Shown: piece after piece, positions 11,091-22,801 of the stretch
Layout of the letters: each line of letters starts with the position of its first letter
Position numbering within the stretch: the stretch's first letter is position 1
Assembly (NCBI GenBank): GCA_037043235.1
Contig: JAWRVZ010000049.1
Span: forward strand, 1,276,501-1,340,500
Source of the DNA: Rhodeus uyekii
Lineage: Eukaryota; Chordata; Actinopteri; Cypriniformes; Acheilognathidae
DNA: 64,000 nucleotides
Reading direction: 5' to 3'
Notes under the pieces: generated by a model
What the model was told of the DNA's origin: nothing
Databases searched by the model: none
What the model saw: only the letters and a program-made list of their open reading frames with translations
Made by a program: the position numbers and the translations under genes

Positions 11091-11180
11091 TCTGTGTCTG
11101 TGTGTTCAGTGAGTGTCTGAGAGGAGCAGAAGCACAGACAAGTGAATGAGTGAGATGCACATCAGTTTCCACGGACTGAT
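11090..11180. repeat. Duplicated 5' flank block, paralogue of 2212-2305
   Basis: Contains GTGTTCAGTGAGTGTCTGAG and CACGGACTGATCACTTATC, almost identical to 2215-2305 upstream of unit H. It marks the 5' side of a tandem unit, here the psi-G unit. Confidence 0.65.
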
Positions 11181-11402
11181 CACTTATCTGCTTCGGTTTT
11201 CTATGTAAATAAATTGCATTTTGTTTTTTATTTCTATTCTTCTCTTTTCACCTGGGCTATTTTACTCCACCAGTCCAGCTTTCTGAATTTTTGAATTCAG
11301 ATCATTTATTTAGAGACTGTATGTTGTACATATAAAACACACTAATCTAATTTCAGTTTTAAGCATTAAGTTCATCAAAGCAGCTCATAATGTCAGTCAG
11401 TC

Positions 11403-11404
<2 letters not shown>

Positions 11405-11469
<65 letters not shown>
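11405..11469. repeat. (GT)n microsatellite
   Basis: A pure GT run of about 65 bp in spacer sequence. Confidence 0.95.
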
Positions 11470-11471
<2 letters not shown>

Positions 11472-12069
11472 CCCACGTGTCTGTTTGCACTGTCGACAAC
11501 ATCTGGCTCGTGATAGGATGGAGGAGGTGTCCTGATCTCCTCCCAGATCTGGATCAGATCATCAGTAGCTCCTTGACAAACTGTGGTGATACTTGACGTC
11601 TTCGGATGCTCCAATACACACACACACACTCACTGCACCAGCATCAGGTCTGACAATTTCATTATCTAACAGCAGTGAGAGAAGCGATGACTAGCTCAAG
11701 ACTAAAATCAGTCAGGAGAATGAGGAGATTTTCTACATCCACCACCAGCTAAATCATTCTCTTTCTGTGGGTTTGAGTTGCTGTTTCCTCTCCAGAGAAC
11801 CTGCTATCTCTTTCATTTGCACCGAAGCACGTGAAACTGATTCACAATCACTGATCAGCTCCATAAAGGAAGAATATGTAAAACTATGATATTTGAGGTA
11901 AAGGCACAATGAATAACATGAAAATAAAATCTCTCTTAATTTTCCATTTGTTGATGTGACGTGGTTATATTAAGATGGTAAATATCAGATATTGAGTTTT
12001 CACCTTATAGATTATCACCATAATGAAACAATCAATAATAAATATATAAACAATATAAACAATAAATAG

Positions 12070-13253
12070 TAATAAAATAAAATATTTGTATCAGCGTAAA
12101 TGTTGATTCGTCGCTTAAATACCTTTATTTAAATATCTCTACTTAACAGTCTCGCACATCCGCCATGTTTTGAAGTTTTTAAACACTTGTAGTTCTGAAC
12201 CGAATCCTCCTCCAAAGCGCAATGGATTGTGGGAAATGTCAGCTGTTTGATGGATCCACAATCCACCGGAAAATCTGCCGGAGATGGTAACCATCCGGGG
12301 ACTGTTTAATATAGCATGCTTTGCGACTTACTTATTTTAATCTCACACACTGTTTCGGTGAAAAGATAGGCATTAGGAGGCAGGTTTTCAGGGAAACAAA
12401 TGATAATCTATATAAAGATAACAAAAGACTAAATGAGTTGCATCTCATGCATCTTTTCTTATAAATTGACTGTATTCATTGAAATGCAATACTTTGTGTT
12501 ATATTGCCTTGTCAATAAATGACAAAGTAAAATTATCACTTTATTTCTAATTTAAAGGCTGAGGAAGTGATGCAAATTTGACATGTCTCTCTTTTGTCTG
12601 CTGTGATCAATCTTTCTATATTTTTACCTCTTTGGTAAAGTTATGGAAATGCTATCACCAGTCTTTTTCTTTTCTTTTTTTTTCTTTTGAAGCAAATATA
12701 AACATAAACATTATTTTTGTTCTTGTCTCTCATTTAACTCTATTGATGACTTCTGATAACCTGTAAAATTGAAAAGTGTCCATAGCGTTCAGATTTCACT
12801 GAGGAAACTCTGATAATCCTGCTCTCTGCTGCGCCCTGCTGGACTGGAGGAAATATCTTCATACCGCAGCGAAGCAGATCCACAAAAATGAAATATGAAA
12901 TAAAAACAACAATGATGTGGGTTTACAATGCTGATCATGTAAAAGGTTTCATTTAAAGGGAACCAATTCAACTGAAAAGAAGTTTCACAGTCATTCAGTG
13001 AAAGACTAAAAGCTTGAATCAGGAAAACTTTCAAATATGAGAAACGGGATGTTGTGTGTTATAGGAAGAAGAAAACAAAACACATCTTATTAGCTACAAT
13101 GTTTTGAGAATTACAAAAATGACTAAAAGGTAACTAAACATTGGTTAAGACTTTATGAAATGCTGACCATGATCATCAGAAATGAAGACTGCTAATGAAC
13201 TAATGAAGCTGAAATAAATGAGTCAAAGTGATCATAAAGAAGAAGGATAGATG
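12070..13253. repeat. Segmental duplication, 3' flank of gene F (pairs with 33990-35075)
   Basis: The two intervals share long stretches: GAACCGAATCCTCCTCCAAA (12200 and 34087), CACCGGAAAATCTGCCGG, GATAATCCTGCTCTCTGCTG (12810 and 34456) and the sequence up to the CTLD exon 3 stops. The copy at 33990 carries an extra 161-bp insertion. No gene is seen inside either flank. Confidence 0.75.
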
Positions 13254-14905
13254 TTATTTCTCACAAACACACGTTCTCTTCTCTGAGCACGGGATGTCAT
13301 TCCAGTTATTCAGGACGGGTTTTGCAGGATTCAGTTCAACACAGTCCTCGTTTCCACCTGTGTTATTCGGCTCATTGCTTTCCCAAAACCTGAATAACAT
13401 ACAATCAGATTCAGATCCTGAAGATCTCTAAAAGCATTTACTCACTCAAGATATAAACCGGCATGTTTAAAAAATGCACAAGGTACACAGTCAATATCTT
13501 CATTTATCATTGAACAACATTTCAATCAGAATTGAGGGATGTGTTTTGAGTTTGTCAAGTTTAAGATTAAAATCAGGGTTTGGTGATTTTCAGGATACGT
13601 TTGGGGTTGAAATATGCTGATCTGGAAGCATGTCTTGGTAAAATCACAATGGTTTTAAAGTGTTTATCACTTACCCTCGACTCAGTGTTGAATCATCCAC
13701 CCATTTCATGTTCCCCTCGTTCTCAATATCAGTCAAACCAATCCACACTCTATCCTTACTGAATGAAGACATGACCCTCTGTGAGTGAAGAAACAATTAA
13801 AGAGAATCATCATTTATATTTATCTGGTATAAGATAAAGTACAGGAGGCAATCTAAGATATTTAATCACATTCAAGACAGTTGTATTTTACTGTAGCATT
13901 TATTGTCAAAGCAGTGCTAAAACTGACTTTAACGTTGTTTATACAAAAACAGGTATTTAAGTATGTTCATTCACAACAGAATTGCTATAAACTGTTTCTG
14001 TTTTCCACTCAAACCTGCTTCTCTTCAGTGTTGATAATGATCAGATCAGCTCCTCGATCCCTGCAGAACTTCCTGCTCTCAGTCCAGTTCTTTGACTCAT
14101 TGGATATGAAAAACCCTGGATACAACATAGCTTTTATTTAACACAAACACTTTCAAAACTGTATGCAAACAGTAAAATAAAGAGAACAAGGAAACAACCA
14201 GATTTGTACTGACTTCGACTAGAAGTCGTCTTCTTTAGTTCCTCACTCAAGAACGTGACGTTTCTCTCTAACTCCATTTTCTTCTGTGTCAGATCAGTGT
14301 AATTGTCCTGTAAGCTGTTGATAGTCTGATTGAACTCTTCAACTGTGTTCTTGTAACTCTTTACCAGATCTCTCTCTGCTGTGATGATGATGAACTGCAG
14401 AATGATGAAGATCAGCAGAAGAACACAAATGATCCCGAGACACACTGTTATCAACACCAAACACACTTTTCCTCCTGACAAACACAGAGAAAACACACAT
14501 ATATCAATTAATTACAATTCACTTCATATTCTTAGAAACGGACACAAATCCCCTTTTATGTTTAGGTATTGCACTGGCCTTTTAAACTAAAATTTTAATT
14601 TGTTGATGATGATATCGAAATTAGAGTAAAATATTCAAATAAGTATGTTGAAAAGTTAAATATAAATATTTCCATGTTAATATGTTTAATAAAAAAAGCA
14701 GAAACACATTTTTCTTTGAATAAAAGACTGAAAGTATAAGTAACGGTCTCATTTCCTCAAACATATACAGCATAATTTCTCCTTCAAATGAAACTTTCTA
14801 CTTACTGCTCGTTTGATCTTTTCCTTCATCTCGGCTGCGATTCTGTATTCGAGGTCCAGTTGTGTCTTTCACATCAACATTTTCATAAATGTCCTCTAAT
14901 TCCAT
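13254..14905 (-). CDS. C-type lectin-like receptor, gene F (233 aa)
   Basis: Five exons join in frame: 14806-14905 tail, 14214-14474 transmembrane and stalk, 14015-14115, 13675-13778 and 13254-13389 CTLD, total 702 nt. The tail starts MELEDIYENVD (a YENV motif). A Cys-containing hydrophobic segment (VCLVLITVCLG then LLLIFIILQF) makes a type II anchor. The short coiled-coil stalk has N-glycosylation sequons NQT, NYT and NVT. The CTLD reads RKFCRDRGADLIIINTEEK, RVWIGLTDIENEG, EPN, GNEDC, NNWND and a final CVCEK. EPN with WND is the mannose-type calcium/sugar site. The stalk exon ends in A, not the usual G, before GTCAGT, turning the junction codon to Arg. CTLD exon 3 is identical to that of gene D. 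Glycan binding is inferred from the family. Confidence 0.88.
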
Positions 14906-14965
14906 TTTTCACTCTTTTCACTGTCAGAAAGTGTTCACAGCAGTGGTTGAATTATAGTAACGGCT

Positions 14966-15005
14966 TCTTCTTTAAATAGTGCTAACCTTAAACAGGAAGT
15001 GTCTT
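14966..15005 (-). promoter_or_regulatory. Conserved lectin-unit promoter module, gene F
   Basis: ACTTCCTGTT (minus strand, 14991-15000) is followed by TATTTAAA (14971-14978), with the ATG at 14905. Spacing matches the other units. Confidence 0.55.
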
Positions 15006-15599
15006 TATTAATTCACACAGAGAGAAATACTTTCGATTTTTACAACAAAACTCTATGCACAGACTCAAGCACCTTTAAACAAGCCTAACTTGACCTTTGT
15101 ATTAATGACAATTAACTGGAAGGGAATGAGTAATTGTTTTTACAGTGAGACAGAGAGAATGATGAGAAACCTATTGAACACAAGAGGGTGACAGCAGGAC
15201 ATTAACATTTGAACTTACTCAGTTTATATAGTATTTGAGGGTCAGTGTTCAGTCATTTGTTTCCTAAGATAATGTGAATTAATATAATACACACAAATGT
15301 GAAAAACACTCTTATTCACCTTATGAGAAACTGGATATTGTGAGTTTATTGTAGAATAATCTCAGTTGTTGTATAATGGCAATATTTACATTTTCCTTCT
15401 AACAAATTTCCTCTGAACATCCACATTTGGTAGATTATATTCGATTAGAATTGTGTTTTATATAAAATGAAATCAGCGAACAGAGACATGACAGAAACCT
15501 TAAGACCAAAATATGGTTTTACAATTACAATAATTACATAAAATCACACATAAAAGTGAAAAAACATGTTCAAATATCACAACATTTAGGGTTGAATCT

Positions 15600-18500
15600 T
15601 CAAGTCTCCCAAATCCCTTTTCTCCCATGTGAGCATGTCAGATCATTCCAGTTGTTCAGGACAGGATTTTCAGGCATCAGCTCAATACAGTCCTCATTTC
15701 CATCTTGGTCATTTGGTTCACCTTTCAGCCAAAACCTGAATAATATGTATGCATTTTTTCAATGATTAGGAGCCCATACTTAAATTATAACAGCTACTAA
15801 GTTTTATTCAGCTACTAAGCAATACAAATAATTATATTTAAATTTATTAATTTGGCAGAAATAAACTAAACAAGTAGAAACATCACAAGCAATGTTATGC
15901 AAGAGCCAACAGAACTTATATTACAACAAGAGCAAGTTTTAAAAATATGATAAAAACTGCAGAAGTGAGCAAAAATGACAGAGCAGAAAAGTATTGTATT
16001 TATTGAAGGTGTCTTTAAATGTGCAGTTCATGTTAAGTGGTTGTTGAACAGATGTGTCTTCAACTGTGATGGTCTCCTTTAAAAAAAAAATGGATAAAAG
16101 GTGAATGAAAAAATAAATAAACCAGAAATATTGTCTTTTAGCACTTACCCTTGTTTCAGTGGTGAATTATCCACCCATTTCATTTTTCCCTCATTCTCAG
16201 CATCAGACAATCCAATCCACACTCTCTCCTTGACAAATGATGATATGAACCTCTGTGTGAATAAAACAGAAATTGTAATTTGTGTTTCTCTCCTTAAACA
16301 CACACTCAGAAGGAATGCCTTTAAAGTAAAAATGATGAGAAATAAAAAGATAATGAGAAAATAAAATTGTGTTGTGAATGTGATGAGAAGATCACGTATG
16401 TGATGTGTGAGTTACGTATGTAGTTAGATACTTTTTCACCTGTCTTGTTAATCACTTATCTTGTTAGTCGTGTCAGCTGTCTCGTCTTATATAAATCCCT
16501 CTCACAATTCCCTTGTCTTTGTCAGTCGTTAACGTAACCTTGTGGATATTGCTCGTGTGTGGATATTAGTCTCCATGTTCCCTAGTATCCCGAGTTTTGC
16601 TCTGTTATGTGCCGTTTTGGTTCGTTCTTAGTCTTTTGTTTTCGAGTCTATGAATAAATAATGTCGGTTTGGACACTCTTTTCTGCTCTGCTCACCTTTG
16701 TCTCTGCATCGCACACACTCCACGTTACGTGACAGTCATGTTCAATGTTACATCAATACTGAGATATTGGGCTCTTACTTGGGAGCCCCAATCACCTCTA
16801 AATAGTAAAAAACAAAAAACAAAAAAACAGCCAATGATTTTGGCGAGTGAGATTTGCATGCTGAACTATACCTTTACAGACATGTGGTATATGAGTCTGG
16901 CTCTCATTCATTCAATCTGATTTTTTATTTGGAGCTAAGTGGTTGAGCAGATTTCCTAAAAGAGCAAGCATGGAACCATGGATGTTTGAAGATCTCTTAC
17001 AGACCAGGAGCAGACTGACAAAGGAGATCAGAGCTGCTAAAAGAAGCTACTCTGAAAAGCTGAGAAACCAGTTTTCTTCCAACAACCCTGCTACTGTCTG
17101 TTCAGGCCTGAAGAATATCACCAATTACAAGCCACCATCCCACCGACCTGCTGAGAATCAACATCTGGCGGATGAGCTGAATACTTTTTAATGCAGGTTT
17201 GAGAAACTCAATCTCACACCTCACACCTACTCTGATCTGCACTTCACACGTCCCCCAACACCTCCTGCACCCCCCCCCCCCCCCCCCCCCCCCCGCCATT
17301 CCAATTGGTGCATACTGTGCATTTTTGGCAACTTCATTGATTATAACTTGATATGTGAGAATGTGATGGACTGACAAAGTGAGAATGTTTCAGAGACTGT
17401 AAAGGGAGCGGTCTTGACTTGCTTTCATGACTGAATGGGAAAGATTTGGTTACTAATGTAACCCTCGTCCCCTGAGAGAGGAAAAGAAGTTACGTCCCTC
17501 CTGCCACAACCCTGAATAACCAGTGAATACCTGGGATCCCTGTCTACATTGGCCCATGTTTTACCACTCAGAGGTGATTGGGGCTCTCAAGTGAGACAGG
17601 AACACATCAGATGTTACATCCCAGTTCCCTCCTTCAGGGAACAAGGACTGCATCAGTAAACAAGACATTTAGTTTAATTTTACTTGTTTTATTTATAGTT
17701 GCTTGTGAAATGTACTAAGAATCTAAATTAATCTTTAGGGGAACATTTACTGTGTTTTGCTGTTTTCAATAGGGTAAAACCGACCTAATATGTTTAGTCT
17801 GAATGGGTGAGCAAATAAATCAACTGGCCTGAATAGGCCCGAATCAATTGGCCAAATGGTCTCCACTTTTTTCCAAGTTCAAGTTTTTAAATATGTTCAT
17901 TCACAACAAAATTGCTTTTAACCATTTCTGTTTTCCACTGAACTCACCTGCTTCTCTTCAGTGTTGATAATGACCAGATCAGCTCCTTGATCCCTGCAGA
18001 ACTGCCTGCTCTCAGACCAGCTCTTCAACTCACCAGATTTGAAAAAACAAACTGAACAACACAGATTTTCATACATGAACATTTTTTCAAACCTGTATGT
18101 TTACATTAAAGATAAAGAAAACAAGGATACAAATAGATTGACACTGACCTCGATTAGAAGCCTTTTTCTTTAGTTCCTCTCTCAAGGACATTACATTTCT
18201 CTCTAACTCTAAATTATTCTGACTCAAAGAGTTGAAGTTGTTCTGCATCTGGTTTTTCTCATCAGTGAGATCTTTGACTCTAGTCTCCAGTTCCAGTTTC
18301 TTCTGACTCAAAGAGCTGAATCTTTTGTTGAGTTGGTCTTTTTCAGTCATCAGATCAGTGTAATTGTCCTGTAAGCTGTTGATAGTCTGATTGAACTCTT
18401 CAACTGTGTTCTTGTAACTCTTTACCAGATCTCTCTCTGCTGTGATGATGATGAACTGCAGAATGATGAAGATCAGCAGAAGAACACAAATGAGCCCGAG

Positions 18501-19012
18501 ACACACTGTCATCAACACCAAACACACACTTCCTCCTGACAAACACAGAGAAAACACACAGAGTTCAGTTTGTACCATTCCTATTTTATAGTAAGTTTCA
18601 AATCAACCTTTTTATAATGTAACCATGTCTTTATATAATGCGGTAGATAGAGGTTTTACAGTATGTTCTTTTATAAGACAAACAAGGCTATGCAGTTAAA
18701 AATATCAAAATAAGAGCAAGGTGTAAAATTAAAATAATGCTAATAATTCTCTGTTAATACATTAAATATAAAAGCAGAAATGCTTGTTCTTGGAAAAAAA
18801 AAATTGTACTTGTACTTGACGCTTCCTCAAACATTAGCGACGCCATTAACAATATCATCCAAGACTATCAACCATTTTAACTTTAAAGTAATTTTCTGCT
18901 TACTGCGCTTTCCATCTTTTCCTTCATCCTGACCGTTATTCTGTGTTTGACGTCCAGTTGTGTCTTCAATAACTCTGCGTTCAACATTTTGATAAATGTC
19001 CTCTGAATCCAT
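15600..19012 (-). CDS. C-type lectin-like receptor, gene E (279 aa)
   Basis: Five exons join in frame: 18904-19012 tail, 18149-18535 transmembrane and stalk, 17948-18051, 16149-16252 and 15600-15735 CTLD, total 840 nt. The tail starts MDSEDIYQNVERR. The transmembrane segment is VCLVLMTVCLGLICVLLLIF. The stalk is longer than in gene F, with two extra heptad blocks of the type found in gene A (LETRVKDLTDEKNQ). The CTLD reads RQFCRDQGADLVIINTEEK, RVWIGLSDAENEG, EPN, GNEDC and NNWND. The last codons are GIWET and stop where sister genes have CICEK or CVCEK, so both terminal cysteines are gone. This probably removes the C1-C4 disulfide; the domain may be unstable or altered. Intron 2 (16253-17947) carries repeat fragments. 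It is an intact frame but may be on the way to a pseudogene. Confidence 0.85.
16379..16731 (+). mobile_element. LTR-like repeat fragment in an intron of gene E
   Basis: The segment has a TATA-like TATATAAAT, an ATGAATAAATAA polyadenylation region and the ending CATCGCACACACTCCACG...GTGACA. The same ending style occurs at 39130-39217. The ends look like those of an LTR, but I could not place a target duplication. Classification is tentative. Confidence 0.4.
16735..17690. mobile_element. DIRS-family terminal fragment with inverted arms
   Basis: Left arm 16755-16815 (GAGCCCCAATCACCTCT) and right arm 17530-17620 (AGAGGTGATTGGGGCTC) are inverted copies. The right end (17440-17680) carries the GTAACCCTCGTCCCCTGAG and TTCCCTCCTTCAGGGAACAA motifs also seen at 2545 and 2790. 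A segment like 2640-2720 (GTGAGATTTGCATGC) lies at 16849. It is a non-coding remnant of the same second DIRS-like family, and a LINE fragment sits inside. Confidence 0.5.
16940..17294 (+). mobile_element. Internal LINE fragment plus poly-C run
   Basis: Reads RSRLTKEIRAAKRSYSEKLR and AENQHLADELNTF, matching the region between endonuclease and reverse transcriptase in the LINE at 27895-30765 (28840-29030). Both the endonuclease and RT parts are missing. It ends in a poly-C run at 17271-17294. Confidence 0.75.
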
Positions 19013-19079
19013 TATTTAATGTTTCTGACAGTATCGTCTTCACAGATGAAGTGTGAGAAAATGACAAATGAAGTGTGTT

Positions 19080-19135
19080 TTTACAGTAAAGCTGACTCTT
19101 AACAGGAAGTGGCTTCCTTTCACACTGGCCTTCAA
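19080..19135 (-). promoter_or_regulatory. Conserved lectin-unit promoter module, gene E
   Basis: ACTTCCTGTT (minus strand, 19101-19110) lies about 90 bp before the ATG at 19012. The TATTTAA box of the other units is not obvious here; a short deletion appears to have removed it. Confidence 0.5.
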
Positions 19136-19274
19136 CATGAATAAACACTTGCAGTCCAACTTAAACTTAAACAAACTTAAACAGTCCAACTGTGTTGTGT
19201 GTACATTCAGCAACATATTATCAGCTTCAAAAGCCAACAAGGTGAATCTGTGACACTCGAATCACCCAAACCCC

Positions 19275-19460
19275 CTTAAACAGCCCAAACTGGAGGTTTG
19301 TGTTGATGATGCAGGAAACAGCAGCAAATCCCTGAATCTGATGTTTCTGTTTCTCTCTGATCTGAATTTGTTTTAAAGTGTTTAGCATTTACTCTTGATT
19401 CAGTGTTGGATTATCGACCCAAATCATTCTGCCCTCATTCTCAATATAAGTCAAGCCAAG
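19275..19460 (-). pseudogene. Relic of lectin CTLD exon 2 joined to a 3' flank block
   Basis: 19386-19460 on the minus strand reads WLGLTYIENEGRM then WVDNPTLNQ, a diverged CTLD exon 2. The donor has become AGAGTAAATG, with a stop. It abuts the duplicated 3' flank block (19275-19370) that normally lies kilobases away, so the relic was formed by a deletion joining two unit parts. Confidence 0.65.
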
Positions 19461-19469
19461 CCATTATTT

Positions 19470-20982
19470 GTTGTACAGAAGACGTTCTAAGATATTTAAC
19501 AATATACTAAAGAGAGTTGTTACATTACTGTAGCATTTATGTTCTAAGCAGCATTGTTACATACGCTTAGCTATGTGAATTTGTGTTGGACAAGTGTTAT
19601 GTCTCTGCTGTGTCTTCGTGAACCTTGTTTGTTTGAGGTGGGAACATGACTGGAGGATCCTCTTGTCAGGTTTTTGATGCATGAAACTGACATAAGAGAT
19701 TTCTCCACCAATCCCCCGTCAGTGCGTTGTTTAAAAGCCGCCTGAACTTCAGTGGCAACAGAGAGGGGAAAGAGCGAGCACACTTTATGAGGACGATCTC
19801 TGCAAGAGACCAGTCTGAGAGTTGGCTGAAGTTTAAACTCCTTCAACACACATAAATCCTCACCGCTCACTGTCAAGATGACTTTATATTCATGCTTTAC
19901 AAACTCCTTAGCCAGCATTTATCATGCACTGGATAAAAAGTGAACTTACATTTGTTTATTGACACACACATTACACACACTGTACCGTTCGCAGCTTCTG
20001 CTCTATCTGCTGATAAAAGTAGTGCATTATCACTCAACTCGGCCTTTTTTCAACAATCTCTTTCTTAGTTACTCTATGGTAGAAAAACACACACTCGTCT
20101 CAATGTTCTCCCTCTTTCTATCACATCTAAAGAAGCTGCTGTGAGTCAAAAAGTGTCATTGTCTCAAAAGATGAAAACACACCCAGACCTCAGAAAAGAG
20201 CTCGTACTCCTGAGTTCAGATCTGGAAATTCCCGTTCATTTTCCAGAAGAGCATCCTTGATTCTCAAAGCCTTTGAAAATTGCATGTCAACTTGAGTCAT
20301 GCATTTACCAGTAATTAGATGGGTAAACTCTCCTTGTGTCTCATCTTTCTTCAGCTTGTGCATCCAGGATATCATTAAGAGCAACCTTGTGTTCTTCTCC
20401 CTAAAATCTGATCTTCCTCTACTGTGTTGCCTAAAACTGAGATTGTGAACTTATCAAATCAATCTGCCTCCCTGTCTGTTCCTCAAAGCTCTTCATCATG
20501 AGTAAAAACCCTCCATGTTGGTTGCATGAGTGTCATTTTTACTCGTGATTTTACTAGTGATTACTTCATTAAATTCCATATAGTTATAATATGTATGGTT
20601 ACAGAAAGTATTGTATATGCAACTCATGTACTGTATTTGTCTATTGCATCAGCTATGTACTTTGGTTGGATTTTACAGCTTGAAGTAAAGTGTGAATGTT
20701 GTGTTTGTGTGTTTGTCAGCAGATGGTGCTGTAGTTCACAAGAATTGAAGTGTGTTCCATGTGTGAAGTGTGAACCTGATACTGTTTTCATGCTTGACCT
20801 GCTTTTGGATTGGAATATATTAATACGTGTTTGTCCTCTTGCTTACCAGGATTTAAATTACATTTACATTTAGTTTTCCTTTCAATAGCACATGCTCTCC
20901 ATGGCTGCAATAGTGACAATGATTTGACCGACACCTCCCTCTCTTTTCTAACAGATTATATAAGTAGAGAATATTTGTATTT

Positions 20983-21044
<62 letters not shown>

Positions 21045-21470
21045 TTTACCTCAATGAGATTGAGACGGCAGAATGCACATCCTGTTTGTTTCATTTTGCG
21101 AAAATCACAACACTTTATTTTTTTTTGTCAGTTTACACAAATAAAAGTACATCCTTAGCAGTTTTAAATGATGTATAGCACTTATCTACAAACAGTACAG
21201 ACACAAGTAAAGCAAACATTTTGTGCACAGTTTACCAAGCAGAAGATAAGTATGAATGATAAGAGACAATTGGCATATAACCTGAAACTCTGGAGGTGAA
21301 TAAACCTCAAGTATATATTTTTATAATTTTAATTATAGATTTTACAAATCTATCTTAATATAAAAGGTAAAAGAAATGTTGCAGCAAACCCAATTGGAGA
21401 AAGCAGCTTCAGGTTTACTTCATTCAAACAACATTCAAATACTTTTATACAGTTTTAAATGAGTCCATGT
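19470..21470. other. Unassigned stretch between gene E and a relic unit
   Basis: No lectin exon is visible. Short minus-strand frames (19571-19918 and 20190-20384) have non-repetitive amino-acid content but match no family I recognise. A TA/T tract lies at 20988-21048. The rest is AT-rich spacer. Confidence 0.4.
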
Positions 21471-21536
21471 GGCTCTTCCTCTCTACCTCTACTCTCTTTA
21501 TCTGAAGACACTGACCTCTACTGATTAGGAAGAGCA

Positions 21537-21720
21537 TTATAAGGAAGTAAAAGAGTACATTACCTTATCTAGTACATTGATTATAAAGAAACATTCAGAA
21601 ACAGAAGGATGAAGATCAACAAAAGAACAGAAATGAGTCTGAGACGCCAAAACCAAACACCCACTTCCTCCTGACGAACAGAGAGGAAACACACAAATTA
21701 ATAACAATTCACTATATATT
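21537..21720 (-). pseudogene. Relic of a lectin transmembrane exon (uninterrupted copy)
   Basis: Same degenerate exon as at 4690-5754 but without the LINE. It has an acceptor at 21670 and reads SGGSGCLVLA; the frame is then lost by the same short deletion, after which the hydrophobic stretch is only readable in another frame. No donor, stalk repeats or CTLD exons follow. A relic promoter module (ACTTCCTGTT at 21919-21928) and a GT repeat (22013-22046) lie upstream. Confidence 0.7.
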
Positions 21721-22009
21721 ATTAGATTTAACATTTCAAATCAATCTATTTTTGTCTTCAGATGATGCTGATTTAATTTAGAATAAATCCTTTTAAAAGA
21801 CAAACATTACTTTACAGTCTGTACAATATCTGAAGATAAACATGTAAAAGTAGAGTCACAGATGAGGAGTGATGTTGAGAATGAGCAGTGCATTTATAAT
21901 GCTGATAACTCAGAAAGAAACAGGAAGTGGTTTTAATTCACACTGGCCTTTAGAAAGAAGACTTGCATACAAAATGAACCCCTGCAGACTCATATTACTG
22001 TGTGTGAGT

Positions 22010-22048
<39 letters not shown>

Positions 22049-22801
22049 ATTCAATCACATGATATCAGCTTCAAAAGCCAACAAGCTCAAATGACCAGCA
22101 CTCCCTTAAACAGACCAAACTGGAGGTTTGTGTTGATGATGCAGGAAACAGCAGCAAATCCCTGAATCTGATGTTTCTGTTTCTCTCTGATCACTTCAGT
22201 CTGATAAACTGATGAACCTGATTTCTGGACTGGCACAATAAACAGACACACAATGAAATATGGAATAAAAACAAAAGTCTCTGATAATGTCAACTGACAC
22301 GTTTATTGAAATAAAGCAGTTCAAACACAGATTCACAGACACTCATTATCAGAACAGGTAGTAAAAACTGAAATTTTTTCTTTGTGTTTTTCACGTACAC
22401 ATCGCGTACAATGTTATAAAACTGACGCCCATTCACTAAAATGTTTAAAACTCCACTAACAGCTTTACCAGCTTCACACATTAATAACCAGTGACACTTT
22501 ATTCCTGTCACATGTCTACAGAAGTTGATATGGATGAGCTTTACTGTGATTTTTCTCATCAAAACTGCAGAGCAACAAATGAGACGCATGATAAATGCTA
22601 GAATAAGATCATATTAATATAGAGTTGTTTGATTGAGCGAGGCATGAATATATCAGAGGTAAAATGCAGAATTATGAAAGAGGTTCATACGCAAGAAAAT
22701 AAACAGCTTTAAAATAAAGGAATCTTAATAATGAATTGTAATCAAAATAAAAATGATTCCTTGAGATAATAGAAGCAAAATATGAAAGAAATGAATGAAA
22801 C

